From positions 1,364,001 to 1,428,000 of the forward strand of contig OY780938.1 in NCBI GenBank assembly GCA_963676045.1: a stretch of 64,000 nucleotides of DNA, read 5' to 3'. The notes beneath the pieces were generated by a model. That model had not been told where the DNA came from. It ran no database searches and worked only from the letters and a program-made list of their open reading frames with translations. This document shows, one piece after another, positions 8,577 through 18,188 of the stretch. The position numbers and the translations under genes are program-made. Source of the stretch: Methanogranum sp963676045. Its GTDB lineage: Archaea > Thermoplasmatota > Thermoplasmata > Methanomassiliicoccales > Methanomethylophilaceae. Within the stretch, counting starts at the first letter, position 1. The number at the start of each line of letters is the position of its first letter.

Positions 8577-9050
8577 ATGGATACAAATGCTATTTATCAG
8601 AAACCTTCAGAAGAGGAGATAAAGACCCTGCTTACCGAGAAGTTCGGTGACAGTGTTAAGATAACCAAGACAGAGACCAGAAGGGTCTATGCTGTCGTTA
8701 AGAGGGAGTGTATTCACAAGGTCTGTGAATACATTCATGATCATCTGACATTCGAGCACATCTCAACAGTAATAGGCGTCGACATGGTCACCAACTTCCG
8801 CGTTGTCTACCATATCAACAATTATTTCAACGGATGCGTTATTGAATTGACAGTAGATGTTCCTAACGAAGATCCCCACATTGCATCAATATCCGACATC
8901 TGGGTCGGTGGAAATTGGCACGAGAGGGAGACATGGGAATTATTCGGAATTGTATTCGACGGACATCCGAAGTTACAGAGACTTCTAACACCCGATACAT
9001 ACGAATTCTATCCGTTCAGGAAGTCTTATAAAATGAGGGGGCAGGAGTGA
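8577..9050 (+). CDS. fpoC: Fpo-like complex subunit C (NuoC homologue)
   Basis: FpoC is a peripheral-arm structural subunit that packs against FpoD. The 157-residue protein has the family core: HISTVIGVDM, a central strand-rich part, then GGNWHERETWELFGIVFDGH and LLTPDTYEFYPFRKSYK at the C terminus. It is a separate protein, not fused to FpoD as in the NuoCD of enterobacteria. It starts four bases after fpoB and its TGA shares a base with the fpoD ATG. Confidence 0.93.
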   Translation: MDTNAIYQKPSEEEIKTLLTEKFGDSVKITKTETRRVYAVVKRECIHKVCEYIHDHLTFEHISTVIGVDMVTNFRVVYHINNYFNGCVIELTVDVPNEDPHIASISDIWVGGNWHERETWELFGIVFDGHPKLQRLLTPDTYEFYPFRKSYKMRGQE

Positions 9051-10192
9051 TGGAAAGAAATCTTATGGATATAAGAGCAGAGACCGATGAGCTCACTACG
9101 GATAAGATGTGGGTCATCATGGGACCTCAGCACCCGTTCTCTCACGGATTGTGGACACTCAAAGTCGAACTCGATGGAGAGATCGTCACAGATGCAGAGC
9201 CAATAGTGGGATATCTGCACAGAGGATGGGAAAAAGAGTGCGAGAACAGATCATATGCAAAGATAGTGCCAATGGCAGACCGTCTTTGTTATGCGGCATC
9301 CATGACTTACTCTCATCTATACTGTATGACGGTCGAGAAGGCCCTTGATATCGAAATACCTGAGAAGGCAAAATACATCAGAGTAGTATCCGATGAGATA
9401 TGCCGTATCAGCTCCCATCTGATGTGGTTGGCAGCTGTCGGTACCGATCTGGGTAACTTCACAGTTTTCCTTTGGTGTATGAGGGAGAGAGAATATTGGA
9501 TGGACCTATTCGTAAGGCTTTGTGGAGCAAGGATGACCACCAACTATCCGCGTATAGGTGGAGTCAGAAATGATATCACAGAGTTATTCGACAGGGATGT
9601 CGATAGATGCACAGAGCATTTTGAGAAGTCCTTATGGGATATCATCACACTGATAGATGATTCATCAATATTCGTATCAAGAATGAAAGGTACAGGAATC
9701 CTTACTCGTGAGCAGTGCATAAACCTTGGAATAACAGGTCCAGCTATGAGAGGAAACGGCGTGGATTTCGATATCCGCCGTGATGACCCTTACGAAGCCT
9801 ACGATAAAATTGATTTCGAGGTCCCTGTCATGAATGATGGAGATTCATATTCCAGATACATGGTGAGGGTAGAGGAGCTTTTCCAATCATGCAGGATCAT
9901 AAGGCAGGCAATGCAGAAGATCAGGGCAATTGGAAAGAATGCACCATACAGACTCAAGGTACCTACTAATGTACCAGCATGTACAGCGATGTGTAGGCTC
10001 GAGGACCCTCGTGGAGAGTCTTTGATGTACCTTGTGGCCGACGGAAGCGGAAAGCCATACAGATTGAAGGTACGCAGCCCGATATTTACGAATGTTTCAG
10101 CATCTAAACCATTGGTCGTTGGAAGCAGGATAGCAGATGTTCCTGCGATAATGGCAATGATAGATATGTGTCTTGGAGAGACTGACAGGTGA
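9050..10192 (+). CDS. fpoD: Fpo-like complex subunit D (NuoD homologue)
   Basis: FpoD is the 49-kDa-type subunit related to [NiFe]-hydrogenase large subunits; with FpoB it forms the acceptor-binding cavity. The 380-residue protein shows GPQHPFSHG at the N terminus, GYLHRGWEK (HRG loop near cluster N2) and, near the C terminus, RLEDPRGESLMYLVADGSG. It lacks the hydrogenase nickel ligands, as expected for complex I members. ATG 9050 is preferred over the GTG three bases upstream. Confidence 0.96.
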   Translation: MERNLMDIRAETDELTTDKMWVIMGPQHPFSHGLWTLKVELDGEIVTDAEPIVGYLHRGWEKECENRSYAKIVPMADRLCYAASMTYSHLYCMTVEKALDIEIPEKAKYIRVVSDEICRISSHLMWLAAVGTDLGNFTVFLWCMREREYWMDLFVRLCGARMTTNYPRIGGVRNDITELFDRDVDRCTEHFEKSLWDIITLIDDSSIFVSRMKGTGILTREQCINLGITGPAMRGNGVDFDIRRDDPYEAYDKIDFEVPVMNDGDSYSRYMVRVEELFQSCRIIRQAMQKIRAIGKNAPYRLKVPTNVPACTAMCRLEDPRGESLMYLVADGSGKPYRLKVRSPIFTNVSASKPLVVGSRIADVPAIMAMIDMCLGETDR

Positions 10193-10196
10193 TAAT

Positions 10197-11369
10197 ATGG
10201 CATACAGCAGTATTCTTGATTGGATCACCTTCAATAATTTGATGCAGAATCCTTGGTACCCTTACGGTAGCACATACAACCTTCCCTTCGACATATCTTA
10301 CAAGTTGTGGGAGATAATAGGAGGGCTGATAGCATGGCTCATCAATCTCCTGGTTCCAGGGAATGCAGTTTCAACATGGCTCGTCTCGGACGGGGTCTGT
10401 GTTGGAGGAGCTTTAATAATATTCATGATCGTGATCTTCCTCGTTGTATTCATATGCACTCTGTTGTCATTATGGATGGAACGTAAGGTCCTCGGAAGGG
10501 TCATGGACAGAAGAGGAACGATGATCGGAATGAAAGGATTCCTTCAGTGTGTCGCTGATGGACTCAAGACATTCATGAAGGAGAACACGATCCCGAAGAA
10601 GGTCGATATGATGACCTACATGTGGACGCTCTCCCTGGTCATCGGTGTGTCCGTGCTCATAGCATGTATGATCCCCTTGTCCGGAAGATGGTTCGTGGTA
10701 AACTACGATACGGGTCTTCTGATAATCATGGCATTCTTTGCTCTGGCCCCATTCTTCATATTGGTATCAGGTTGGGCCCAGAACAACAAGTATTCTCTCG
10801 TTGGTGGTATGAGGGCGGCAGAGCTGATGATATCATACGAAGTCCCAATGTTGATCATGATCTCATCTGCATGTCTGTTGGCAGGCAGTTTCAACATAGG
10901 GGACATCGTCAATGCGCAGCGTGATGTCTGGTTCATCATACCGATGATCGTAGGTTTCATAACGTTCTTGTTCTGTGCTACAGCAGAAGCAGAGCGTACG
11001 CCGTTCGATATTGCAGAAGCAGAAGCAGAATTGGTCGAAGGATGGCAGACAGAGTACGCAGGAATGAAATGGGGACTCATCATGCTCGCTGATTATTTCA
11101 GAGGGTACGTATCATGTGCGATGATAACCATTATATTCCTTGGAGGCTGGAACATACCGTTTGTTTCAGACAGCGTGAACAATTTCCTGCCTGAAGTCGT
11201 CTTCCTGTTGAAGACATGGTTCGTGTTCTTCCTGATGATAATGATAAGGGCGGCACTACCAAGGGTAAGGACCGATCAGATAGTCAACATCGGATGGAAG
11301 GTTTTCATGCCATTGTCAGTTGTTAACTTCGTGATTGTCTTGCTTCTCAAAGTAGGAGGGATATACTGA
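10197..11369 (+). CDS. fpoH: Fpo-like complex subunit H (NuoH homologue)
   Basis: FpoH anchors the peripheral arm in the membrane and helps form the acceptor channel. The 390-residue protein has about eight hydrophobic helices. Family hallmarks are WMERKVLGRVMDRRG in the first cytoplasmic loop and the acidic ERTPFDIAEAEAELVEGW loop, which contributes to the channel and to coupling. Compared with bacterial NuoH it has a longer N terminus with an extra amphipathic part before the first helix. AGGTGAT lies just before ATG 10197, and the last base is shared with the fpoI start. Confidence 0.95.
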   Translation: MAYSSILDWITFNNLMQNPWYPYGSTYNLPFDISYKLWEIIGGLIAWLINLLVPGNAVSTWLVSDGVCVGGALIIFMIVIFLVVFICTLLSLWMERKVLGRVMDRRGTMIGMKGFLQCVADGLKTFMKENTIPKKVDMMTYMWTLSLVIGVSVLIACMIPLSGRWFVVNYDTGLLIIMAFFALAPFFILVSGWAQNNKYSLVGGMRAAELMISYEVPMLIMISSACLLAGSFNIGDIVNAQRDVWFIIPMIVGFITFLFCATAEAERTPFDIAEAEAELVEGWQTEYAGMKWGLIMLADYFRGYVSCAMITIIFLGGWNIPFVSDSVNNFLPEVVFLLKTWFVFFLMIMIRAALPRVRTDQIVNIGWKVFMPLSVVNFVIVLLLKVGGIY

Positions 11370-12166
11370 TGGTCAGTACAAAAGAGAATGGAGATTACAA
11401 GTATTCCTCCGATAGAGGCAATGTCGAGAACATGCCATTTTTGAAGGAGTATCCAAAGAATCCAGCTAAGACTCTCTGGGTCATGAAGCCCATCGCGAAG
11501 ATGTTCAGGTTCCTTGGCAAGACGATCGTGCACAGGCCGGTATGTATATTGTACCCTTACGAGAAGATGTGGGTGCCAGACAACTATCGTGGACGTCCAG
11601 GATTGGATTTTAACGCCTGCGTAGGTTGTGGAATGTGCGTTAGGATGTGCCCTACCACGGCGATAGAGCTTGTAGACGCTCCAGATGACGCGGGAAAAAT
11701 CGTTCAAAGGCCTCAGATAAACATGGGAAGATGTGCATTTTGCGGATATTGTGCAGAGTACTGTCCAATAGACGCAATGACGATAACGCCCGAGTTCGAG
11801 TTGGCAGAATATACAAGAGAGGATCTGATCTACGGCCCTCGTAGGCTCGCTTACGAAGGAACCAATGAGATGATGAAGATCAGGATTGAGCAGACCTTGA
11901 TGTCTGACATCAAGAATGGCAATACCGAGAGACGTGTAAAGCCATTCATGATCGATAGGCCAGAGTTGGAATCCGCTAAATGTATAAGTTGCAGGAAGTG
12001 TGAGAAGGTTTGTCCTGTGGCGGCCATTAAGATGGTTGAACACGGAGTAAATGCAAAAGGCAGGCCAATACTTTGGCCTGAGATCGATGACAGCAAATGT
12101 ATATGCTGTGAGAATTGCGTGGATGACTGTCCCAAATCAGCTCTCCACATAAAAGAGGTGCTATAA
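11369..12166 (+). CDS. fpoI: Fpo-like complex subunit I with four [4Fe-4S] motifs
   Basis: FpoI carries the two [4Fe-4S] clusters that connect the input module to FpoB. The 265-residue protein has four, not two, C-x2-C-x2-C-x3-CP motifs: cysteines 84/87/90/94, 122/125/128/132, 205/208/211/215 and 244/247/250/254. The first pair is the normal FpoI core. The second pair forms an extra bacterial-type ferredoxin domain joined by a linker of about 70 residues. No frameshift or missing stop explains this, as the reading frame is continuous and the fpoJ1 start overlaps the stop by one base. The extra domain could be a built-in electron entry point in place of FpoF; this is inference. Confidence 0.92.
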   Translation: MVSTKENGDYKYSSDRGNVENMPFLKEYPKNPAKTLWVMKPIAKMFRFLGKTIVHRPVCILYPYEKMWVPDNYRGRPGLDFNACVGCGMCVRMCPTTAIELVDAPDDAGKIVQRPQINMGRCAFCGYCAEYCPIDAMTITPEFELAEYTREDLIYGPRRLAYEGTNEMMKIRIEQTLMSDIKNGNTERRVKPFMIDRPELESAKCISCRKCEKVCPVAAIKMVEHGVNAKGRPILWPEIDDSKCICCENCVDDCPKSALHIKEVL

Positions 12167-12495
12167 TGGGATCGATTGGAGATATCTGGAACGGATTGAT
12201 CGATGTCCTTCATTATATCTGGAGCAATGGCGATCTCGTCGCATTCCTCGTACTCGCCGGCATTGCGATAGCTGCCGCCGTGTATGTAGTTACAGACAGA
12301 GAGATCGTTCACAGTGCGTTCTACCTTGCATTGGTTTTCGTATGTGTCGGATTCACATACTTCTTCCTGGAGGCAGAATTCATCGGTGTGATCCAGATAC
12401 TCATATACGTAGGAGCGATAACAATCTTGTTCGCATTCAGTATTATGCTTACCAGAAGATATATTATGAAGACCGGAGGCGACAACAATGAATAA
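12166..12495 (+). CDS. fpoJ1: Fpo-like complex subunit J, N-terminal part
   Basis: This 109-residue protein corresponds to the first three membrane helices of NuoJ (about residues 24-45, 51-72 and 76-100), including the conserved segment FIGVIQILIYVGAITILF, which in complex I contains the pi-bulge helix involved in coupling. The C-terminal helices are encoded by the next gene, which overlaps by eight bases in another frame. A split J subunit is known in methanogen fpo operons, so I treat it as native and not as a frameshift. Confidence 0.85.
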   Translation: MGSIGDIWNGLIDVLHYIWSNGDLVAFLVLAGIAIAAAVYVVTDREIVHSAFYLALVFVCVGFTYFFLEAEFIGVIQILIYVGAITILFAFSIMLTRRYIMKTGGDNNE

Positions 12496-12796
12496 GAAGG
12501 TCGCAGTCGGCGTAGGGGTGGCAGCACTCCTGATGGTCGTTTGCGTGGCAGCGGTATTCGCTACCAATTGGGATGACTATATGAACAACGACGAGCCTCA
12601 AGAGATAGAATACACAGACGTAGTTGACGATCAAGGTAACATTGACCACAACTCTCTCAATTACACTCTGTTCGAGACATATGGTCCAGTATTGCTTATA
12701 CTTGCGATCCTAATGTTCGGTGCCATGATAGGTGGTATTTGTATCGCTAGAGAAGAATCTGAAAGTCTTAAAGAAGAAGATGGTGAAAAGAAATGA
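12488..12796 (+). CDS. fpoJ2: Fpo-like complex subunit J, C-terminal part
   Basis: This 102-residue protein has two membrane helices (about residues 5-26 and 66-87) separated by a long acidic loop rich in D, E and N, and a charged tail. It matches the last two helices of NuoJ and follows fpoJ1 with an eight-base overlap. Sequence conservation is low, so the assignment depends largely on position and topology. The loop between the helices would face the outside. Confidence 0.75.
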   Translation: MNKKVAVGVGVAALLMVVCVAAVFATNWDDYMNNDEPQEIEYTDVVDDQGNIDHNSLNYTLFETYGPVLLILAILMFGAMIGGICIAREESESLKEEDGEKK

Positions 12797-13095
12797 TCCC
12801 AATAGAGTTCTTCTTGGCTTTCGCAGCTATACTGTTCGCAATCGGAGCATATGGTGTTATGACCAAGTCAAACACGATCATAGTTCTGATGTGCATAGAG
12901 CTGATGTTGAATGCAGCGAATATCAATTTCATTGCATTCTCTGCATTCCTAGGAGATGCTGTGGGTCAGGTTTTCGTCATAATGACGATATCTATCGCAG
13001 CTGCAGAAGTTGCAGTTGGTATAGCAATCCTGCTCAACGCATACAAATTGACTAAGACCACAGAGGCTGATGCTTTGACATCCATGAGGTGGTAA
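12793..13095 (+). CDS. fpoK: Fpo-like complex subunit K (NuoK homologue)
   Basis: FpoK is a three-helix membrane subunit related to MrpC that links the antiporter-like subunits to the rest of the complex. The 100-residue protein shows the conserved glutamate in VLMCIELMLNAANINFIAF and a second acidic site in ISIAAAEVAVGIAILL, both of which belong to the proton path in the family. It overlaps fpoJ2 by four bases and is followed by fpoL after one base. Confidence 0.95.
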   Translation: MIPIEFFLAFAAILFAIGAYGVMTKSNTIIVLMCIELMLNAANINFIAFSAFLGDAVGQVFVIMTISIAAAEVAVGIAILLNAYKLTKTTEADALTSMRW

Positions 13096-13096
13096 G

Positions 13097-15145
13097 ATGT
13101 TCGTAGAATACGCGTGGTTAGTTCCGCTTGTACCGGCCATCTGTTTCCTCATAGTGGGATTCTTCGGTAACAAGTTCGATAAGCACAACGGCGGAGGATA
13201 CCTAGCAATATTCGGTGTAGCTGTCGCTTGTGTGTTATCTGTATTGATATCCATTGAATTTTTCACATCAGAGGCATACTCGGATCCAGGTTATGTCACG
13301 AAACAATTGACCTGGTTCGCATTCCCCGGTGGATTTGAGATCAATATAGGATATTACATCGACACTCTCGCATGTTTGATGATGATGTTCGCGTCATTCA
13401 TATCGATGCTCATCTTCATCTATTCACTCGGATACATGCATGAAGAGGGAAAGAGGAAGAGAAGGTACTTCGCAGAGGTCTCACTCTTCGTAACAGGTAT
13501 GTTGGGTCTTGCGATCTCAAGTAATTTCTTGGAGATGTTCATATTCTGGGAAGTAATGGGATTGTGTTCCTATCTGTTGATCGGATTCTGGAGTTTCAAT
13601 CATCCAGAAGGCGACGATAAGGCAGACAATGCTGCATCTGCAGCAAAGAAAGCCTTCTTGGTCACAAGATTAGGTGACGTTTCACTGATGGCAGGTCTCT
13701 TTGTTTTGCTATTCGCATTCAAGAGCCTTGATTACACAGTGGTATTCGATGCTGCAAACCTTGCATCCGTTGATCACAACATGATCATATTGGCAAGCTT
13801 GTTGATATTCGGAGGAGTAATCGGTAAGTCCGCACAGTTCCCACTCTTGGATTGGTTACCTGATGCGATGGCAGGTCCTACAACAGTATCTGCCCTTATA
13901 CATGCAGCAACAATGGTCAAAGCAGGAGTATACCTCGTTGCAAGATGTTTCCCTCTGTTCTGCGAAGCATCCGGTGTGATGTTATTCGTAGCAGTGATCG
14001 GAGGATTCACAGCATTCTTTGCCGCAACCATGGCATTGAATAACATGAATATCAAGAAGGTCTTGGCATATTCCACACTCTCTCAGTTGGGATACATGTT
14101 CCTGGCACTCGGTGCAGGCGGATACATGATCGCAATAGGCATAGAGACGAATGATACTGCGCTAATAGCGGCAGGATCGCTGGGATTCACAGCAGGATGT
14201 CTCCACATGGTGAACCATGCCTTCTTCAAGGCGCTCCTATTCTTATGTTCGGGTTCGGTGATCCATTCTACAGGAACAGAAGATATGCGTGAAATGGGCG
14301 GATTAGAGAAAAAGATGAAGATAACTTCATTGACTATGCTGATCGGTTCGTTATCTATCGCGGGATTCCCATTCTTTGCTGGATTCTGGTCAAAGGACCT
14401 AATATTGGAGCAAACACTCCATGCAAGTGAGTATGGAATGGGTGGATGGGTGTTCCTGGTACTTTGGATATTAGCTATAATAACCGCATTTATGACGGCG
14501 TTCTATATGTTCCGTATGTGGTACATGACTTTCCGTGGATCAGAGGGCCATAACTCGGCTCATTGTCACGGAGAATCGCCAAAATCAATGACAATACCAT
14601 TGATAATACTCTCAATATTCGCATTCGGATTCGGTTATGTCCTATTCTTCGGATTCGACAGCCTGATTTGTGTGGAGATAGAGCACGGACAATTCCGTGT
14701 TGGCGGTGGAGAAGCGGAAGGATTCGTATATCTCAAAGACATCTTTACCAACGTTTGGACATATGTAACAATAGCTCTGGTCTTCTTGGCAATATATCTT
14801 GCTAAATCGATGTATGATAAGAAGACTATGGATCCTGGAAGATTCAACAAAAACGGAGAGTCTTGGCTTTACAGGGCACTCACCAAGAGATGGTGGTTCC
14901 CGTATCTGTACGATCAGATCTCCTGGAAGCTCGGATACGGTGTAGCTCGCGGTGTCGATTATGTCGATAAAAACATCGTAGACGGTACCGTAAATGGGCT
15001 TTCTAATGCAGTAGTAGGAAGTGGAGAATTGATGAGCAAGGCTCAGACTGGAAATGTGAACAACTATACATCGGTGATAATGGGAGGCATTGTAGTGCTT
15101 TTCGTTGCCATCATTGCATTGTTCTTCTACATGGGAGGGTTGTAA
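13097..15145 (+). CDS. fpoL: Fpo-like complex subunit L (NuoL homologue)
   Basis: FpoL is the distal Mrp-antiporter-like proton-pumping subunit. The 682-residue protein has about sixteen hydrophobic helices; the core includes FWEVMGLCSYLLIGFW with the key glutamate, KSAQFPLLDWLPDAMAGPTT with the central lysine region, and GCLHMVNHAFFKALLFLCSG. The C-terminal 150 residues hold a charged amphipathic stretch and a last membrane helix, the lateral helix that braces the antiporter subunits in complex I. It starts one base after fpoK. Confidence 0.96.
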   Translation: MFVEYAWLVPLVPAICFLIVGFFGNKFDKHNGGGYLAIFGVAVACVLSVLISIEFFTSEAYSDPGYVTKQLTWFAFPGGFEINIGYYIDTLACLMMMFASFISMLIFIYSLGYMHEEGKRKRRYFAEVSLFVTGMLGLAISSNFLEMFIFWEVMGLCSYLLIGFWSFNHPEGDDKADNAASAAKKAFLVTRLGDVSLMAGLFVLLFAFKSLDYTVVFDAANLASVDHNMIILASLLIFGGVIGKSAQFPLLDWLPDAMAGPTTVSALIHAATMVKAGVYLVARCFPLFCEASGVMLFVAVIGGFTAFFAATMALNNMNIKKVLAYSTLSQLGYMFLALGAGGYMIAIGIETNDTALIAAGSLGFTAGCLHMVNHAFFKALLFLCSGSVIHSTGTEDMREMGGLEKKMKITSLTMLIGSLSIAGFPFFAGFWSKDLILEQTLHASEYGMGGWVFLVLWILAIITAFMTAFYMFRMWYMTFRGSEGHNSAHCHGESPKSMTIPLIILSIFAFGFGYVLFFGFDSLICVEIEHGQFRVGGGEAEGFVYLKDIFTNVWTYVTIALVFLAIYLAKSMYDKKTMDPGRFNKNGESWLYRALTKRWWFPYLYDQISWKLGYGVARGVDYVDKNIVDGTVNGLSNAVVGSGELMSKAQTGNVNNYTSVIMGGIVVLFVAIIALFFYMGGL

Positions 15146-15146
15146 G

Positions 15147-16658
15147 ATGTTCGATTTACCTGAAATCCCCTATCTCTTGACTCTCTTGATCGTAATCCCA
15201 TTGATTGGTGCCATATTGTCACTTTCCATGGGAGGAGAGAAACAAAAGTATGCAAAGACGGTGTCAATAGTATTCAGTGCAATAACATTGGTTCTCGCAG
15301 TATATCTGACGATATCCAGTAATTACGGCCAGTACACCGAGTCATACACGTGGATAGATACAGCTGGCGTTAAGATGTCATACATCTTGACCGTTGATGG
15401 ATTGAGCATATTGATGGTATTCCTTACAGCATTGTTGCTGTTGGCAGTATCTATATTCTCATCGCATCAGACAGATAAGCCCAATTATTTCTTCGCATTG
15501 CTTTTGGCAATGGAAGTAGGTCTAATGGGCGTGTACATGTCTGCGGATTATTTCCTATTCTACATCATGTGGGAAGTGACCCTGATCCCGATGTACTTCA
15601 TGATCTCATGGTTCGGAGGACCCAGAAGGCACTATGCTGCAATCAAGTTCTTCATCTATACGCATGTAGCATCATTGGTGATGTTGATTGGAATATTCGC
15701 AATAGTATTCCAGGCCGCACAGGGAGGTGTAGCTGACTTCTCATTCGCTGCAGTATTGGCTGGTTCCGCTGCATTCTCTGCAACATTCCAGACATTGGTC
15801 TTCGGACTTCTGTTCTTCGGATTCGCAGTCAAAATGCCAATTGTGCCATTCCATACATGGCTACCGGATGCACACACAGAAGCACCCACGGCAGGATCAG
15901 TGCTGTTGGCAGGTGTAATGCTTAAGATGGGTTCCTATGGTATCATAAGGGTATGTCTGGAAGTATTACCGGATGGTGCACATACATGGCAGATAGCAAT
16001 GTTTGTGATAGCGATCCTTGCAATATTGTACGGTGCATATGCATGCATAGCTCAGAAGGATCTCAAGAAGATGGTTGCGTTCTCATCTATAAGTCACATG
16101 GGAATGGTCTTGCTGGGTATAGCCTGTCTATCTGAGATTGGAATAGAATTCGCAATATTCCAGATGTTCGCACACGGATTGATAACCGCAGTTCTTTTCA
16201 TGACCTGCGGTCTTGCTCACGATCTGTTCGAGACAAGGGAGATCCCTCTTCTGGGAGGATTAGCATCAAAGGTACCAGTGTATTCAGCGTTCATGATGTT
16301 TGGATTCATGGCTTCGCTCGGTCTTCCAGGTCTCGTAGGATTCTGGGGAGAGTTCGGACTGATATTCGGATTCTACGAATATGCTGAATCGATCAACATG
16401 ATATGGCTGATAGTCTTCTGTCTGTTGTCTCTAATGCTCACGGCTGGATACTATCTGTGGGCCATGCAGAGAAGTCTTTTCGGAAGATTAACGAAAAAGT
16501 TACCTCATGAGGTAATGGAACACATACGTGATGTCAATAAGACCGAAGGGATAGCAATGGGAATTATGTGTCTAATGATAGCGGTATTTGGACTTTGGCC
16601 AGATCTCGCATTGAATATAATATCCCAATACTCATCCTCGTTGATAGGAGTGATCTGA
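15147..16658 (+). CDS. fpoM: Fpo-like complex subunit M (NuoM homologue)
   Basis: FpoM is the second Mrp-antiporter-like proton-pumping subunit. The 503-residue protein shows MWEVTLIPMYFMISWFGG with the conserved glutamate, KMPIVPFHTWLPDAHTEAPT and SISHMGMVLLGIACLSE. ATG 15147 follows the fpoL stop after one base; the upstream in-frame ATG at 15105 lies within fpoL and would add a non-homologous extension. About fourteen helices are expected. Confidence 0.96.
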   Translation: MFDLPEIPYLLTLLIVIPLIGAILSLSMGGEKQKYAKTVSIVFSAITLVLAVYLTISSNYGQYTESYTWIDTAGVKMSYILTVDGLSILMVFLTALLLLAVSIFSSHQTDKPNYFFALLLAMEVGLMGVYMSADYFLFYIMWEVTLIPMYFMISWFGGPRRHYAAIKFFIYTHVASLVMLIGIFAIVFQAAQGGVADFSFAAVLAGSAAFSATFQTLVFGLLFFGFAVKMPIVPFHTWLPDAHTEAPTAGSVLLAGVMLKMGSYGIIRVCLEVLPDGAHTWQIAMFVIAILAILYGAYACIAQKDLKKMVAFSSISHMGMVLLGIACLSEIGIEFAIFQMFAHGLITAVLFMTCGLAHDLFETREIPLLGGLASKVPVYSAFMMFGFMASLGLPGLVGFWGEFGLIFGFYEYAESINMIWLIVFCLLSLMLTAGYYLWAMQRSLFGRLTKKLPHEVMEHIRDVNKTEGIAMGIMCLMIAVFGLWPDLALNIISQYSSSLIGVI

Positions 16659-16659
16659 G

Positions 16660-18156
16660 ATGGATACATCAATAATAACTAACCTCTTTGGGGAATTCAC
16701 TCCAATGGCACCAATGGTAATCTTGATCATCGGTGTTCTCTTGATGCCTGCATTGTATTTCACGATGAAAAACAGGAATGTAGTAAGTGCATTCTTGATA
16801 TTATTCATCGTTTTATCAATGATTGTGAACTCCGTGCTTCTTCTTGGAAGCTATGAGGCAACATATCTCGGTCTATTCGAATATGATGCATTCTCGGGAT
16901 TGATGATATTGCTGTTCCAGATAGTCGCTTTATTGGTGGCTATCGTTTCAGCTTCCAGCGTGGAGGTCACCCATCTCCATTACGGCGCATACGCATCTCT
17001 CTTGATGGCGGCCACAACGGGTATGATGTTCGTGGCGACAGCGACTGATCTGATAATAATATTCGTCGGTGTGGAGCTGACAAGCATATCTTCGTATGTG
17101 CTCGTAGCCATGAAGAGGAACGATCCGAGGGCGGCAGAGGCAGCTGTAAAATATGTCATAATCGGTGGTTTATCCACGGCATTGACTGTTTACGGTATAT
17201 CGATGCTTTATGGAGTCACAGGAACTACCAACCTTGAAGAGATAGCACAGGCCCTGTCCACACAGGGATTCACATGGGCATTCGGAATTGCAATGATAAC
17301 GATGATTGCAGGTTACGGCTTCAAGATTGCAGCCGTACCATTCCACATGTGGGCACCGGATGTATATGAGGGAGCCTCAACACCTGTAACCACATTCCTT
17401 GCCACAGGTTCGAAAAAGATGGGTCTTGTAGTGTTCTTCAAGATCTTCCTGATAATGTTCGTGGCTGGTGCAAGTGTTGCGACATTTGCGACAGTGGAGA
17501 TGCAGTACTTATTCGCGATAATAGCGGCTATAACGATGACAGTAGGAAACGTCGTCGCAATATCTCAGACCAACATCAAGAGGATGTTGGCATACTCGAG
17601 TATTGCACAGGCGGGATACATATTGATCGTCATGGCAGTAATGAGCGAATATGCTCTTACCGGAGGAATATTCCACATGTTCACGCACGTGTTCATGAAG
17701 GGAGGAGCATTCCTCGTCGTAGGTGCCCTGATATGTGCTGGAATAGGTGAGAAGATATCCGACTACAAGGGTCTTGCAAAGAGGGCCCCATTCCTCGCAT
17801 TCGCGATGATGCTGTTCCTCTTCTCATTGGCAGGAATCCCCCCTCTGGCAGGATTTACATCGAAGTTCATCCTGTTCTCATCAGCGATATACGGCGATGG
17901 CGGCGCAACATCCCAGTGGATATGGCTCGCATTCATCGCCATCTTGAACTCCGCTATCTCTTTGTATTATTATGCAAGGGTAGTAAAGGTCATGTATGTC
18001 GACAAAGGAGAATCTACAGAGAGGATCAAGGTTCCAAAGGCATTCCTTATAGCGATCTCGATATGTCTTGTCGCAGTCATCGTATTGGGTGTATTCCCAC
18101 AGATAATACTCGGACCAGCAGCTGATGCCGCATCCGCATTGTTCTCTGGTATTTGA
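16660..18156 (+). CDS. fpoN: Fpo-like complex subunit N (NuoN homologue)
   Basis: FpoN is the third antiporter-like subunit, nearest to the connecting subunits J and K. The 498-residue protein shows FVGVELTSISSYVLVAM, KIAAVPFHMWAPDVYEGAST and SSIAQAGYILIVMAVMSE. It is the last gene of the operon: a T-rich region follows at once and the next gene has its own promoter. In Methanosarcina an fpoO gene follows fpoN; none is present here. Confidence 0.96.
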   Translation: MDTSIITNLFGEFTPMAPMVILIIGVLLMPALYFTMKNRNVVSAFLILFIVLSMIVNSVLLLGSYEATYLGLFEYDAFSGLMILLFQIVALLVAIVSASSVEVTHLHYGAYASLLMAATTGMMFVATATDLIIIFVGVELTSISSYVLVAMKRNDPRAAEAAVKYVIIGGLSTALTVYGISMLYGVTGTTNLEEIAQALSTQGFTWAFGIAMITMIAGYGFKIAAVPFHMWAPDVYEGASTPVTTFLATGSKKMGLVVFFKIFLIMFVAGASVATFATVEMQYLFAIIAAITMTVGNVVAISQTNIKRMLAYSSIAQAGYILIVMAVMSEYALTGGIFHMFTHVFMKGGAFLVVGALICAGIGEKISDYKGLAKRAPFLAFAMMLFLFSLAGIPPLAGFTSKFILFSSAIYGDGGATSQWIWLAFIAILNSAISLYYYARVVKVMYVDKGESTERIKVPKAFLIAISICLVAVIVLGVFPQIILGPAADAASALFSGI

Positions 18157-18188
18157 ACAGGTACGTACAATTAAACCTCTTAAAAAAA

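Noticed and set aside
11276..12043. Long minus-strand ORF (255 codons) opposite fpoH/fpoI
   Set aside because: It lies antisense to conserved iron-sulfur motifs of fpoI and has no recognisable domain, start signal or sensible composition.
11851..12567. Minus-strand ORF (238 codons) opposite fpoI-fpoJ
   Set aside because: It is a shadow of the cysteine-rich fpoI and the hydrophobic fpoJ genes.
12166..12796. Frameshift in fpoJ
   Set aside because: A split J subunit with overlapping genes is known in methanogen fpo operons, and each half has its own start.
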